A stretch of DNA of 64,000 bases from Pseudoalteromonas sp. A601 (GTDB lineage: Bacteria; Pseudomonadota; Gammaproteobacteria; Enterobacterales; Alteromonadaceae): assembly GCF_002165575.1 (NCBI RefSeq), contig NZ_MXQF01000010.1, positions 116,782 through 180,781 on the forward strand. Direction: 5' to 3'. A model generated the notes under the pieces. The model made no database searches. It was not told the origin of the DNA and saw nothing but the letters and a program-made list of their open reading frames with translations. A program made the position numbers and the translations under genes. Positions 37,796-49,118 of the stretch are shown here, in pieces. Position 1 is the first letter of the stretch; each line of letters starts with the position of its first letter.

Positions 37796-39355
37796 ATGAT
37801 CACTACTGAAACACTTCTTAAGACAGCAATGCAGCTCGCTGTTATTGAACAACCTCACTGCCACTACCAACATATTATTGAGTGTGTAAAAAAAGCGCTG
37901 CCTAGTGATGCTATCGCTTTACTCATTCGCCAAGATGACGTCTTAAAACCAATGGCTATTCACGGCCTGATGCCTGACACTTTAGGTCGACGGTTTGTGA
38001 TCAACGACCACCCTCGCCTACATGCGATTTGCAACGCAAGCCAGCCACTACAATTTGCTCAAGATTGTCCACTTCCAGACCCATACGATGGTTTGCTCAG
38101 TTGTAAGCAAGGAGATATTCCGGTACACGCCTGCTTAGGCATGCCTTTACTCGATAAAAACGATGATTTACTCGCAGTGATTACCCTAGATAGCCTCAAT
38201 GCAAAAGCGTTTGATGAGTATGATTTACAACAGTTAGCCGTATTGAGTCAGCTCTGTGCTACCCAGTTAAAAACCACTTTGTTGTTACAGCAATATCAAA
38301 ATCACGCGCAGCACAGTAATGCATTAGTACAAGAGCTAAACCGTGAGGCACTTACTCGTGATGGCGTTGAAATAATAGGGCAAAGCGCTGCGATGCAAAG
38401 CTTAAAAAATGATATAAAACTCGTGGCAGGCTCTGAGTTTAGTGTATTAATTCAAGGCGATACTGGAGTAGGCAAAGAGCTCGTCGCACGTAATATTCAC
38501 CTGCATTCAAAACGTAGCCAACAACCCCTTATCCACTTAAATTGCGCATCATTACCGGAAAACCTAGCCGAAAGTGAGTTTTTTGGCCACGCGAAAGGGG
38601 CATTTACAGGCGCTGAAAGTGCCCGCCAAGGAAAATTCCAGCTAGCAGACGGAGGGACGCTGTTTTTAGACGAAATAGGTGAGCTGCCATTGGCAATGCA
38701 AAGTAAATTATTACGTGTATTACAAAGTGGTGAAATTCAAACCGTAGGCGAAGATAAGGTAAAATATGTTGATGTACGAGTAATTGCCGCAACAAATCGC
38801 AATTTAAAAGATGAAGTAACACAAGGACGTTTTAGGGCCGATTTATATCACCGCTTAAGTGTCTACCCATTGCATGTTCCACCTTTAAATCAGCGCGAAA
38901 ACGATGTAATACTGTTAGCGGGATTTTTTATCGAAAAAACCGCCCGTAAATTGGCGATTGAACAACTCAAACTTAGTGTCGAGGCACAGCTCACACTAGC
39001 GCAATACAGCTGGCCAGGTAATGTACGTGAACTTGAACATGTTATTAGCCGTGCAGCTTTAAAGGCTAAGCAAAGCCAATGGCAACAAGCAATCATCACC
39101 ATAGAGCCAGAACATTGTGAGCTAAACCTGACAACCAGTAAAACTGTTTCGCCATTAATACCGAGACCAAAACCGCATGAATCAGAGCTTTCGTTAAAGC
39201 AAGCAACTGACGCATTTACCCACCATCTAATTACTCAACAATTAGCGCATCATGAATTTAATTGGGCGGCAACTGCACGTACTTTAAATATTGATAGAGC
39301 CAATTTAGTGAGACTTGCTAAGCGACTCGGAATTACAATTAAAAAGACACTGTAA
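37796..39355 (+). CDS. norR: NorR, nitric-oxide-sensing sigma-54 activator
   Basis: 519 residues. N-terminal GAF domain (about 20-165) that in NorR holds a mononuclear iron reacting with NO. Central AAA+ domain (about 190-420) with Walker A GDTGVGKE, the sigma-54 contact loop GAFTGA (in GHAKGAFTGAESARQ), and Walker B GGTLFLDEIGELP. C-terminal helix-turn-helix (about 470-515). It is divergent from the small membrane protein/nnrS/hmp operon, and two NorR-type sites lie between them. Confidence 0.95.
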   Translation: MITTETLLKTAMQLAVIEQPHCHYQHIIECVKKALPSDAIALLIRQDDVLKPMAIHGLMPDTLGRRFVINDHPRLHAICNASQPLQFAQDCPLPDPYDGLLSCKQGDIPVHACLGMPLLDKNDDLLAVITLDSLNAKAFDEYDLQQLAVLSQLCATQLKTTLLLQQYQNHAQHSNALVQELNREALTRDGVEIIGQSAAMQSLKNDIKLVAGSEFSVLIQGDTGVGKELVARNIHLHSKRSQQPLIHLNCASLPENLAESEFFGHAKGAFTGAESARQGKFQLADGGTLFLDEIGELPLAMQSKLLRVLQSGEIQTVGEDKVKYVDVRVIAATNRNLKDEVTQGRFRADLYHRLSVYPLHVPPLNQRENDVILLAGFFIEKTARKLAIEQLKLSVEAQLTLAQYSWPGNVRELEHVISRAALKAKQSQWQQAIITIEPEHCELNLTTSKTVSPLIPRPKPHESELSLKQATDAFTHHLITQQLAHHEFNWAATARTLNIDRANLVRLAKRLGITIKKTL

Positions 39356-39358
39356 TAT

Positions 39359-39589
39359 TTAAAGTGCCGTTAAATCTTGTTGATCAGGCGCTAAGCACGG
39401 ACTGGCTAAACACTGTTTAGCCAGTTCACTTGCCGCTGGTGGAAAATAAACAATCACTTCACAATGCAAACCATATTTTGCCACATAACGCACAAATAAA
39501 GGCGCATCGGCTGCTTTAGCTTGTTGTTTTATTTTATCAAGTTCGATACCTGACAGCATCGCATCACCTAAATTTTTGCAATGCCACAT
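39359..39589 (-). CDS. Small conserved hypothetical protein downstream of a LysR gene
   Basis: 76 residues (66 if the internal ATG, MLSGIEL, is the start). It begins within the last base of the LysR gene, so it is probably co-transcribed and translationally coupled. Compact alpha/beta sequence with two strands (APLFVRYVAKYG; LHCEVIVYFPPAA), Cys at three positions, no signal peptide. Family not recognised. Confidence 0.5.
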   Translation of the reverse strand: MWHCKNLGDAMLSGIELDKIKQQAKAADAPLFVRYVAKYGLHCEVIVYFPPAASELAKQCLASPCLAPDQQDLTAL

Positions 39590-40485
39590 CAGCCTAATTT
39601 ACGCTCTTTGAAATATGCTTTTAGTAACTGACTAAACGCTTGCACTTTCGCAGTACGATGCACTAAATGATGCGTTACAAGCCATAAATCGGTGGGCCAA
39701 CTTAACTCACTGGCTAATACCGGCACTAAATCTGGATATTGTGCCGCAACATCATGCTGTAAGCCGCCAATACCCAACCCCTTCACAATTGCTCGTGTTG
39801 CTTCGGAGGTTTCTGATACTCTTAGTTTCACTTGCGCAGCTGGAATGTGCTGATCAACCCACGCAAAGTAAGGTACTTTGCCATTGTAACCTGCAACCCC
39901 CGAGACAAAATTATGTAATTCAAGCTGCTTTAATGATTTAGGCAATCCGTGTTTGGCTATGTAGCGTTTAGACGCATAAAAGCCTGATGATAAATGCGCT
40001 AAGTGCTGCGCAATATAATCCCCCTCATCTGGGCGAGGGCCTGCACGTACTGCAATATGCGCTTGTCCATGGTCCAGCCGCAAACGTTTTTGATCTAATA
40101 TCACTTCTAATTGCACTTGCGGGTGTAAGCTTTGAAACTGCTCACACACATCACTTAATACATCAATAAAACCACTCACGGTGGTAAGCAATAAACTGCC
40201 GCGCAAGGTGCTGTCAGCCGCAATTATATCGTTATGTAGCCGCTCAAGTTCGCTATTAATAGATTGCGCTGTTGTAAATAACTTAGCGCCGATCTCTGTC
40301 ACTTTATAACCGCGAGCATGACGATGAAATAAACGTGCATTCACGCTTTGCTCTAAGTTATTAATACGCCTAAGTACCGTACTATGATGTACGTTGAGCT
40401 TTTCCGCCGCAGCGGTGAGCGTGCCCAATCGCGCCACTTCATAAGCAACCTTTACATCTTGCCAGTCATCAAATTGTATTGCCAT
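39589..40485 (-). CDS. LysR family transcriptional regulator
   Basis: 298 residues from ATG 40483-40485, preferred over an upstream in-frame start at 40551 because of an AAAGGAG ribosome site five bases before it. N-terminal winged helix-turn-helix (VAYEVARLGTLTAAAEKLNVHHSTVLRRINNLEQ) and a C-terminal effector domain (about 90-295). Divergent from the flavin-dependent reductase gene, with a 16-bp palindrome between them, the classic LysR arrangement. The inducer is unknown. Confidence 0.92.
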   Translation of the reverse strand: MAIQFDDWQDVKVAYEVARLGTLTAAAEKLNVHHSTVLRRINNLEQSVNARLFHRHARGYKVTEIGAKLFTTAQSINSELERLHNDIIAADSTLRGSLLLTTVSGFIDVLSDVCEQFQSLHPQVQLEVILDQKRLRLDHGQAHIAVRAGPRPDEGDYIAQHLAHLSSGFYASKRYIAKHGLPKSLKQLELHNFVSGVAGYNGKVPYFAWVDQHIPAAQVKLRVSETSEATRAIVKGLGIGGLQHDVAAQYPDLVPVLASELSWPTDLWLVTHHLVHRTAKVQAFSQLLKAYFKERKLG

Positions 40486-40504
40486 ATAAGCTCCTTTGCA
40501 CTTG

Positions 40505-40520
40505 TGTGCATTTATGCACA
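40505..40520. promoter_or_regulatory. Palindrome between the LysR and FMN reductase genes
   Basis: TGTGCATTTATGCACA: seven-base perfect arms around two bases. Placed 19 bases before the LysR start and about 90 before the reductase start. Likely the LysR operator. Confidence 0.6.
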
Positions 40521-40610
40521 TAAGTTTTGCGTTTATTTGGCTTTTCTGCAAGTAAATATTTGCTAAAGTAGCTAACAGACAGACAAACTAAATTAATTGA
40601 GGCGAACACC

Positions 40611-41180
40611 ATGACTGCACCAAAAATTATTGCCTTAGCAGGCAGCTTACGTAAAGATAGCTTCAATCAAAAATTGATCAACGAAGCAGCCCGCTTTGCA
40701 TTAGAAAGCGGCGCAGAAGTAGAGGTAATCAAACTCGCTGATTTAAATTTGCCATTGTTTGATGAAGACATTGAAGCACAAGGAACACCAGCAGGAGCAC
40801 AACTTTTAAAAGACAAGCTTCGCGCGGCTGATGGTATTTTACTTGCCAGCCCAGAATACAATGGCTCAATCACTGCGGTACTTAAAAATGCGATTGACTG
40901 GGCTTCACGCACCGAGCAAGGCGCAGTACCTGCATTTCGTAACAAGGTGACAGCGTTATATGCCTCTTCACCAGGTGGTTTAGGTGGATTACGTGGTTTG
41001 AATCATGTACGCGATATTTTATCGGGTATTGGTAGCTTAGTGTTAGCTGATCAACTAGCGGTGCCTGCCATTCATACTGTACTTGATGAAACTGGCCGCA
41101 TTAGCGACCCTGTTACCGCTGACAAAGTAGCAGGCTTGGCGCAACAACTTGTAAGCGTTGCCAGTAAACTAAATAAGTAA
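40611..41180 (+). CDS. NADPH-dependent FMN reductase family protein
   Basis: 189 residues, flavodoxin-like fold. Signatures: IIALAGSLRKDSFNQKLIN at the FMN phosphate loop (residues 5-23), ASPEYNGSITAVLKNAIDWASR near 80-100, and YASSPGGLGGLRGLNHVRDIL near 120-140. It matches the ArsH/ChrR/YieF-like NAD(P)H:FMN or quinone reductases that reduce quinones or azo and metal substrates. A ribosome site (GAGGCG) lies before the ATG. Probably controlled by the divergent LysR protein. Confidence 0.92.
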   Translation: MTAPKIIALAGSLRKDSFNQKLINEAARFALESGAEVEVIKLADLNLPLFDEDIEAQGTPAGAQLLKDKLRAADGILLASPEYNGSITAVLKNAIDWASRTEQGAVPAFRNKVTALYASSPGGLGGLRGLNHVRDILSGIGSLVLADQLAVPAIHTVLDETGRISDPVTADKVAGLAQQLVSVASKLNK

Positions 41181-41203
41181 TTAGCCACCACAACTACAAC
41201 TAA

Positions 41204-41650
41204 CTAAAGCTTTGTCGCGGCTAGTTTAGCGGCGATAAAGTCTTCATGAGTTACGTAAAGTAAGTTAGCAACACGGCGTATTACATATTCTTCTTGCGGG
41301 TCAAGCTCACCATCAGCATAAGCCAAGCGCCAAAGTAGTTCAATTATCTCAATACGCTGCTGTGCACTGCACTGATTATTGATTTGCTTAGAAAATTGAA
41401 AATAATCAATCGCATCATCTAAGCTTTTACCTGCGCTTTGCATCAGCTCGTCAACTTCTTCATCCGTTAACTGAAAATACTTTTTAAGTGTGAAGGTTAA
41501 CGTTTTAAGCTCATCATCTTGCTGCTGGGTATCTGCACGCATAACCTCAATTAATAATGCCGCGACCGCTGTTTTCAGATCATGCTCTTGCATCTGATTT
41601 GGCTGATCATTAAAAGTTGAAAATAGCTGTTTTATTTGTTTGAACATCAC
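41204..41650 (-). CDS. TerB/DjlA-type helical protein
   Basis: 148 residues, all-helical. The acidic helices around AAALLIEVMRADTQQQDDEL and ELLWRLAYADGELDPQEEYVIRRVANLL are the TerB fold (tellurite resistance TerB/DjlA N-domain), each with the conserved AD-x-x-x-D/E metal-binding pattern. Small stand-alone proteins of this kind are common in marine gammaproteobacteria, with no known function. The actual start may be the second codon (MFKQ). Confidence 0.85.
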   Translation of the reverse strand: MMFKQIKQLFSTFNDQPNQMQEHDLKTAVAALLIEVMRADTQQQDDELKTLTFTLKKYFQLTDEEVDELMQSAGKSLDDAIDYFQFSKQINNQCSAQQRIEIIELLWRLAYADGELDPQEEYVIRRVANLLYVTHEDFIAAKLAATKL

Positions 41651-41742
41651 ATTTTCCCTTTTGGGGTGTTAGACTTAACTCATAGCTGAAGCACCACTGT
41701 AGTTAAATCGCGTGCGCAATACAATAATGGAGTACAAGGTTT

Positions 41743-42114
41743 ATGACAGGAAAATGGAGCAAAAACCTCACAAGTATCTTTATTCTTATGATATTAGCGG
41801 GGTGTAATACTGCCTATGCAGAAAAAGGAGAAACCGAAAAGCTCTACGACTTTGACGAAAAAGTGCATTACTATCAAACTCAAATTGACGATAATAACTA
41901 CCACTTAGAAATTCAATCTGACGACTATCAGCATTTTAAAAACCAAAGCGTGTTTTTACTTCGTCATGCTAACCGTCTATGTCGTGGCAATACCTTTATG
42001 TTAAAAGTGACTGACGGCGTACAAGAATATGACCGTTTCCCGACCAAACCTCGTAAATATCAGCCACCTTTAACTGTATTACTGCAATGTGAGACTGAGC
42101 CCACAAAAGACTAG
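41743..42114 (+). CDS. Small predicted lipoprotein
   Basis: 123 residues. Signal peptide with lipobox (MILAGC) and a short mature domain with alternating strands and aromatic residues (YDFDEKVHYYQTQIDDNNYHLEIQ). Two cysteines (RLCRGNTF, LLQCETEP) could form a disulphide. I do not recognise the family. It stops ten bases before the convergent secreted-protein gene. Confidence 0.65.
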   Translation: MTGKWSKNLTSIFILMILAGCNTAYAEKGETEKLYDFDEKVHYYQTQIDDNNYHLEIQSDDYQHFKNQSVFLLRHANRLCRGNTFMLKVTDGVQEYDRFPTKPRKYQPPLTVLLQCETEPTKD

Positions 42115-42123
42115 TCTTTGCTT

Positions 42124-42717
42124 TTAATCTTTATAACCCCAAGGTGCAGCAGGTGGAGTAATTGGTTTAGTTAAATCAAAATCAACACGGAATTCACGGC
42201 CTTGGCGAATCAAGCGGTAAGTAAACTTTTCAGGGTAAATATACATTTGCCATGTATTACCCATTGATTGTGGAATACCTTGGTTAACAAACAATTCTTT
42301 TGAGTATTGATCAGCAGGAAAAGACTGCACGCTCTCAAAACCCGCATCAATCGTATGACCACCGTACATAGTAGATACATCATCAGAGCCATCTTTATGG
42401 CGATGATCATGCTTTAAACTCAAGCCACTGCCTGTTTTTGTAATTATCCACGTACGTGAGGCATCATCGCCAACGTGAAATGGCACTTGCAGTTCACTAT
42501 CAGTGCATTTACGAACATGCATGATTAATTTTTTACCCGCAAACGAACTAGGACCAGCAGCATTATCAACTGTTACGGTTCCTTCGTAAGCTTTACCACA
42601 ATGGGCGGCAATATTATCAAAAAAGCCATCATGGCTAGGGATAGACACTAACGGTGCTGGGCGTGCAAACACAGCAGTTGATGCCAAAAATAAGGTTGCA
42701 GCAGTTAATAACTTCAT
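42124..42717 (-). CDS. Uncharacterised secreted protein
   Basis: 197 residues. Cleavable signal peptide (MKLLTAATLFLASTAVFA) and a beta-rich mature domain. Two cysteines (AAHCGKAY, VRKCTDS) may pair. A histidine-rich stretch (LKHDHRHKDGSDDV, then YGGHTIDAGF) could bind a metal, though I see no known catalytic motif. It appears as a stand-alone gene. No assigned function. Confidence 0.65.
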   Translation of the reverse strand: MKLLTAATLFLASTAVFARPAPLVSIPSHDGFFDNIAAHCGKAYEGTVTVDNAAGPSSFAGKKLIMHVRKCTDSELQVPFHVGDDASRTWIITKTGSGLSLKHDHRHKDGSDDVSTMYGGHTIDAGFESVQSFPADQYSKELFVNQGIPQSMGNTWQMYIYPEKFTYRLIRQGREFRVDFDLTKPITPPAAPWGYKD

Positions 42718-42922
42718 AGCATGTTCCTAATAGATAAAAAGCCCACCTTAGCTTGTTACTAAAGACAAAGGAAGTAATCGCGGTGAATGGCAGTTCAGCT
42801 ATAAGTAGGTGAGATAAAAGTTAGCGAGTCTAAAAATAAAACAAAAGCGGCCATCACTGTTGAACTTAAATGAAAAACAACTTATGTTCGGTTAATAAAA
42901 GATAAACAAAAATAAGGAAGGA

Positions 42923-43237
42923 ATGATGGGAAGTTACCCATTGCTGTCGTTCATTTTAATTTGTGCACTATTTATTATACAAAATCGAAAATATAACGCC
43001 TTACTTACACACTTAGCGCAGGCATACCCAACTCAGTGGGAGCAATTAACGCAAAATACACTAGGCGATACTTCACGCTCCACATTGACTGCTAATTTTA
43101 ATGAATCACTCAAAAATGGCTTTTTCTCAACCCTAGATGACCCAAAAATTAGTCAATTTAAAAAGCTTAAAACTATTAATATGACTATTTGCTTTGCACT
43201 TACAGTACTAGGTTTGACGATTGCTTATATATATTAA
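42923..43237 (+). CDS. Small membrane protein, UspB-like layout
   Basis: 104 residues: N-terminal membrane helix (about 4-19), a polar middle containing a helix (LLTHLAQAYPTQWEQL), and a C-terminal helix (about 84-102). The size and layout recall universal stress protein B, but sequence identity by eye is weak, so the family is not certain. It ends nine bases before a strong bidirectional terminator shared with leuD. Confidence 0.6.
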   Translation: MMGSYPLLSFILICALFIIQNRKYNALLTHLAQAYPTQWEQLTQNTLGDTSRSTLTANFNESLKNGFFSTLDDPKISQFKKLKTINMTICFALTVLGLTIAYIY

Positions 43238-43245
43238 CCATAAAA

Positions 43246-43267
43246 AAACGCGGCCTGAGCCGCGTTT
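43246..43267. terminator. Bidirectional terminator between the small membrane protein and leuD
   Basis: Inverted repeat AAACGCGGC / GCCGCGTTT with a four-base loop. Preceded by an A-run and followed by T-rich sequence. Serves both converging transcripts. Confidence 0.85.
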
Positions 43268-43291
43268 CATTATTTAATCACTTTTAAACCA

Positions 43292-43891
43292 CTACTGCCA
43301 AGGACGCTCAGCGTTAAGCTTTGCTTCAAAGGCGTCGATTTGCGGATTTAGCGTTTCGGTTACGCCGATAAAATCTAAACCACTTAATAAACGCTCTTTT
43401 ACGTCTTTACGAATATCAAAGCTAATTGGTGCAAACTTGTTACTGGTCAACGTTTGATTTTCAAGATCGATGTCGATATGAATATCGTCATGTTGTTCAC
43501 TCAGTACAAATAAATTTTCCAATGTTTGCGCTGGTAATGCAATCGCAAGCATTTGGTTATTACCGCAGTTATTAAAGAAAATATCAGCAAAGCTTTCAGC
43601 CAAAATCACTTCAAAACCGTATTGTTTAAGTGCCCAAGGTGCATGCTCACGTGATGAGCCACAGCCAAAGTTATCGCGAGTTAGCAATATTTGCGCACCT
43701 TGGTAACAAGGGCGATTTAAAATAAACTCTGGGTTTGGCTCGCCGTTATCTAAATAACGCCAATCATAAAACAAGGCTGCATCAAAGCCGTCACGGCTGG
43801 TTGATGTTAAAAACTGCTTAGGAATAATTTGGTCTGTATCAACATTGTTTTTATCTAGTGGGGCCATTAAGCCGCTAAAATAAGTGCTCAT
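43292..43891 (-). CDS. leuD: 3-isopropylmalate dehydratase small subunit LeuD
   Basis: 199 residues with the LeuD core: APLDKNNVDTDQIIPKQFL at the N-terminus, LTRDNFGCGSSREHAPWALKQYG near residue 70-95, and ADIFFNNCGNNQ near 110-122. With LeuC it converts 2-isopropylmalate to 3-isopropylmalate. It overlaps the leuC stop by one base. Confidence 0.96.
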   Translation of the reverse strand: MSTYFSGLMAPLDKNNVDTDQIIPKQFLTSTSRDGFDAALFYDWRYLDNGEPNPEFILNRPCYQGAQILLTRDNFGCGSSREHAPWALKQYGFEVILAESFADIFFNNCGNNQMLAIALPAQTLENLFVLSEQHDDIHIDIDLENQTLTSNKFAPISFDIRKDVKERLLSGLDFIGVTETLNPQIDAFEAKLNAERPWQ

Positions 43892-45291
43892 TAAGCTTCT
43901 CCTCTAATATCAACAAAACGACCATGTATTGCTGCCGCTGCGGCCATTGCAGGGCTCACTAAGTGTGTACGTCCGCCGCGACCTTGGCGACCTTCAAAAT
44001 TACGGTTTGAGGTAGATGCACAGCGCTTGCCTGCACCTAAACGGTCATCATTCATTGCTAAACACATTGAACAACCCGGCTCGCGCCATTCAAAGCCTGC
44101 GGCTTTAAAAATATCGGCCAAGCCTTCGTCTTCCGCTTGTTTTTTCACCAAGCCTGAGCCCGGTACAATTAACGCTTCAACGCCAGCAGCAACTTGCTTA
44201 CCTTGCACAATATGAGCAGCAGCACGTAAATCTTCAATCCGACTGTTAGTACATGAGCCAATAAATACGGTATCAACGCTTGCTGATGACAGCTTTTCTC
44301 CCGCTTTTAAGTCCATGTATTTAAGTGCGCTACGAATTGCATCAGCTTTAATTAAATCAGGCTCTTTGTCTGGATCCGGAATAAATTCATCTACGCCAAT
44401 AACTTGCTCAGGGCTAGTACCCCAAGTAATTTGCGGCTGAATGCTGCTCGCTTCTAGTTCTACTTCTAAATCAAACTGCGCACCTTTGTCAGTTTTTAAC
44501 GTTTCCCAATAGGAAATAGCTGCATCAAAGTCCGCGCCTTTTGGTGCAAATGGGCGACCTTTTAAGTAATCATAAGTAGTTTTATCTGGAGCGATTAAAC
44601 CGGCTTTCGCGCCCATTTCGATGCTCATGTTACACAGCGTCATACGTGCTTCCATTGATAACGCTTCAATACCTTCACCACAAAACTCTGCTACATAGCC
44701 TGTACCACCGGCAGTACCTAGCTTACCAATAACCGCCATTATTAAATCTTTGGCTGTCACTGTTGGGCGTAAAACGCCATTGATTTGAATTTTTAATGAC
44801 TTGGCTTTTTTCTGTTGTAACGTTTGCGTCGCTAGTACGTGTTCAACCTCAGAAGTGCCAATACCGTGAGCAAGCGCACCAAATGCACCATGAGTTGAGG
44901 TATGACTATCGCCACACACTATGGTGGTGCCCGGTAAGGTAATCCCTTGCTCAGGCCCCATTACATGCACAATGCCTTGATTAATTGAGTTTAAATCGTA
45001 AAGCGTAATACCAAATTCTTTACAGTTTGCATCAAGCGCCATTAATTGGTTCTTTGATACTTCGCTGGCGGCATCAAGTGATCGGCTTTTAGTCGATACA
45101 TTATGATCCATCGTTGCGATGGTTTTTTCTGGGCAACGTACTTTACGATTTTTTTCACGAAGGCCTGCAAACGCTTGCGGCGAGGTTACTTCGTGCACTA
45201 AATGACGGTCAATATAAAGTAAGTCAGTTTGCTCATTAATACTGGCAACTACGTGTGCTTGCCAGATTTTGTCGTATAAAGTTTGGGCCAC
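43891..45291 (-). CDS. leuC: 3-isopropylmalate dehydratase large subunit LeuC
   Basis: 466 residues, aconitase family. The 4Fe-4S cysteines are in [13 protein letters not shown] (near 347) and [12 protein letters not shown] (near 407 and 410). [24 protein letters not shown] is the typical N-terminal signature. Complete length. Gene order leuA-leuB-leuC-leuD, with a 61-base gap from leuB. Confidence 0.97.
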   Translation of the reverse strand: MAQTLYDKIWQAHVVASINEQTDLLYIDRHLVHEVTSPQAFAGLREKNRKVRCPEKTIATMDHNVSTKSRSLDAASEVSKNQLMALDANCKEFGITLYDLNSINQGIVHVMGPEQGITLPGTTIVCGDSHTSTHGAFGALAHGIGTSEVEHVLATQTLQQKKAKSLKIQINGVLRPTVTAKDLIMAVIGKLGTAGGTGYVAEFCGEGIEALSMEARMTLCNMSIEMGAKAGLIAPDKTTYDYLKGRPFAPKGADFDAAISYWETLKTDKGAQFDLEVELEASSIQPQITWGTSPEQVIGVDEFIPDPDKEPDLIKADAIRSALKYMDLKAGEKLSSASVDTVFIGSCTNSRIEDLRAAAHIVQGKQVAAGVEALIVPGSGLVKKQAEDEGLADIFKAAGFEWREPGCSMCLAMNDDRLGAGKRCASTSNRNFEGRQGRGGRTHLVSPAMAAAAAIHGRFVDIRGEA

Positions 45292-45352
45292 TTGCTAATT
45301 CCCTAATGCTGTTTTGAGCCGAAACATAACGGTGCTTCGGCTATAAAAATAT

Positions 45353-47979
<2,627 letters not shown>

Positions 47980-48019
47980 AATCTACCCTTAATTCTCAGC
48001 TGCCCTAGTTGCGAGATAA

Positions 48020-48048
48020 AAAAAACCCCGCATATTGCGGGGTTTTTT
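48020..48048 (-). terminator. leu operon attenuator
   Basis: GC-rich hairpin (CCCCGCA / TGCGGGG, extended by A/T pairs; loop of three bases) followed leftward by eight T residues. It lies between the leader peptide and leuA. Confidence 0.9.
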
Positions 48049-48070
48049 AATGTTTTCTAATGAAAATACA

Positions 48071-48142
48071 CTAATCCCCGCTTACATACGTTAGCAGTAA
48101 GAGGTTTAGTTTTAATGTAATTAACTGTGTATTTTTCATCAT
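48071..48142 (-). CDS. leuL: leu operon leader peptide
   Basis: A 23-codon frame (22 if the second ATG, 48137-48139, is used) ending 23 bases before the attenuator. It holds seven leucine codons including a run of four (LNLLLLT), using TTA, CTA, CTC and CTG. This is what a leucine attenuation leader needs: ribosome stalling at low charged Leu-tRNA prevents formation of the terminator. A weak AGTAAAG ribosome site precedes it. The longer in-frame reading from 48277 has no support. Confidence 0.85.
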   Translation of the reverse strand: MMKNTQLITLKLNLLLLTYVSGD

Positions 48143-48368
48143 CTTTACTAAATGTGTGTGTTCAGTGAGCCCTATTTTTAACACCTCACAGCCGAGCATG
48201 CAAGCATAATAATTCCTAACAAACTGAAAAAACATGCCACATAAAGAATAAAAAATCCAACATAATAAAAAAAACAAATTATTTATTATGTAAATATAAA
48301 ATATAAACCGTATTAAACCAATGCAGCTAAAACCACTGCTTAGATTAACTCATCTTACTTTTTCTTAT
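48143..48368. other. Promoter region of the leu operon and 3' end of fabR
   Basis: A+T-rich. A plausible leftward promoter is TTGCAT, 17 bases, TAAAAA within 48167-48197, ahead of the leader peptide. I see no other gene in this stretch. Confidence 0.4.
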
Positions 48369-48992
48369 TTATTCACTTTCAGCTTTGGTTTCTCTTACAT
48401 AATTACTTGCGCCACGAGTAATGTAACGTAGTTGCCAAATTACTCGCTCTACCAGTTCATCACGTTGCTGACCTTCTATATCAAGGGCTTCTGCGCCAGC
48501 ATTAAACACCAGTGTTACCATAGCTTCGGCCTGAATATAGGCATGCGTCGCATCGCAAGGGGTTTCGCTTTCAAGGTAGTGGGCTAGTTCTAAAATAAAA
48601 TGTTTAATTTCACGGGCAACTGCGGCTCTAAATGCTTTGGAAGTGCCTGAGCGTTCGCGTAGTAGTAACCTGAATTGGTTACTTGAGTTATCAATAAACT
48701 CCATAAAGGTCACAACAGAAGTGGTAATAATACTGCCGCCACTGGCAATACGGCGTCGTGCTTGGCGCATTAGTTGGCGCAGTGTTAGGCCAGCTTCATC
48801 CACCATAGTCAAGCCCAGCTCATTCATATCTTTGAAGTGTCGATAAAACGAGGTAGGCGCAATACCCGCTTCGCGAGCAACTTCACGTAAACTGAGGTTA
48901 GAAAAACTATGATCAGCACTTAGCTGATTAAATGCCGCCTCAATTAATGCTTGTCGTGTTTTTTGTTTCTGTTGCGCGCGAACACCCGACAT
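48369..48992 (-). CDS. fabR: FabR, TetR-type repressor of unsaturated fatty-acid genes
   Basis: 207 residues. N-terminal TetR helix-turn-helix with [34 protein letters not shown], which matches FabR closely, and a C-terminal ligand domain (about 70-200). FabR represses unsaturated fatty-acid genes in response to the ratio of unsaturated to saturated acyl chains. A FabR-type operator sits in front of the divergent desaturase gene. In E. coli fabR neighbours sthA, as it nearly does here. Confidence 0.92.
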   Translation of the reverse strand: MSGVRAQQKQKTRQALIEAAFNQLSADHSFSNLSLREVAREAGIAPTSFYRHFKDMNELGLTMVDEAGLTLRQLMRQARRRIASGGSIITTSVVTFMEFIDNSSNQFRLLLRERSGTSKAFRAAVAREIKHFILELAHYLESETPCDATHAYIQAEAMVTLVFNAGAEALDIEGQQRDELVERVIWQLRYITRGASNYVRETKAESE

Positions 48993-49087
48993 GAACTACT
49001 CCTGATTTAATTTAAATCAATTTATGATGACTTTTATGTGAATTCGTCAGTCTAATACTTGACGGCGAGAGAATGAAATATTATTTT

Positions 49088-49105
49088 AGCTTACAAGTGT
49101 ACGCT
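49088..49105 (+). promoter_or_regulatory. FabR-type operator upstream of the desaturase
   Basis: AGCTTACAAGTGTACGCT is a near-palindrome differing in one arm position from AGCGTACA-N2-TGTACGCT, the FabR/FadR-type operator pattern known from E. coli fabA/fabB. It lies 13 bases before the desaturase ATG, where bound repressor would block transcription. Confidence 0.75.
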
Positions 49106-49118
49106 CAGATTTTAAAAG

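Noticed and set aside
48071..48277. 68-codon reading extending the leu leader peptide upstream
   Set aside because: The extension has an implausible composition and no ribosome site; only the last 22-23 codons form the leucine-rich leader.
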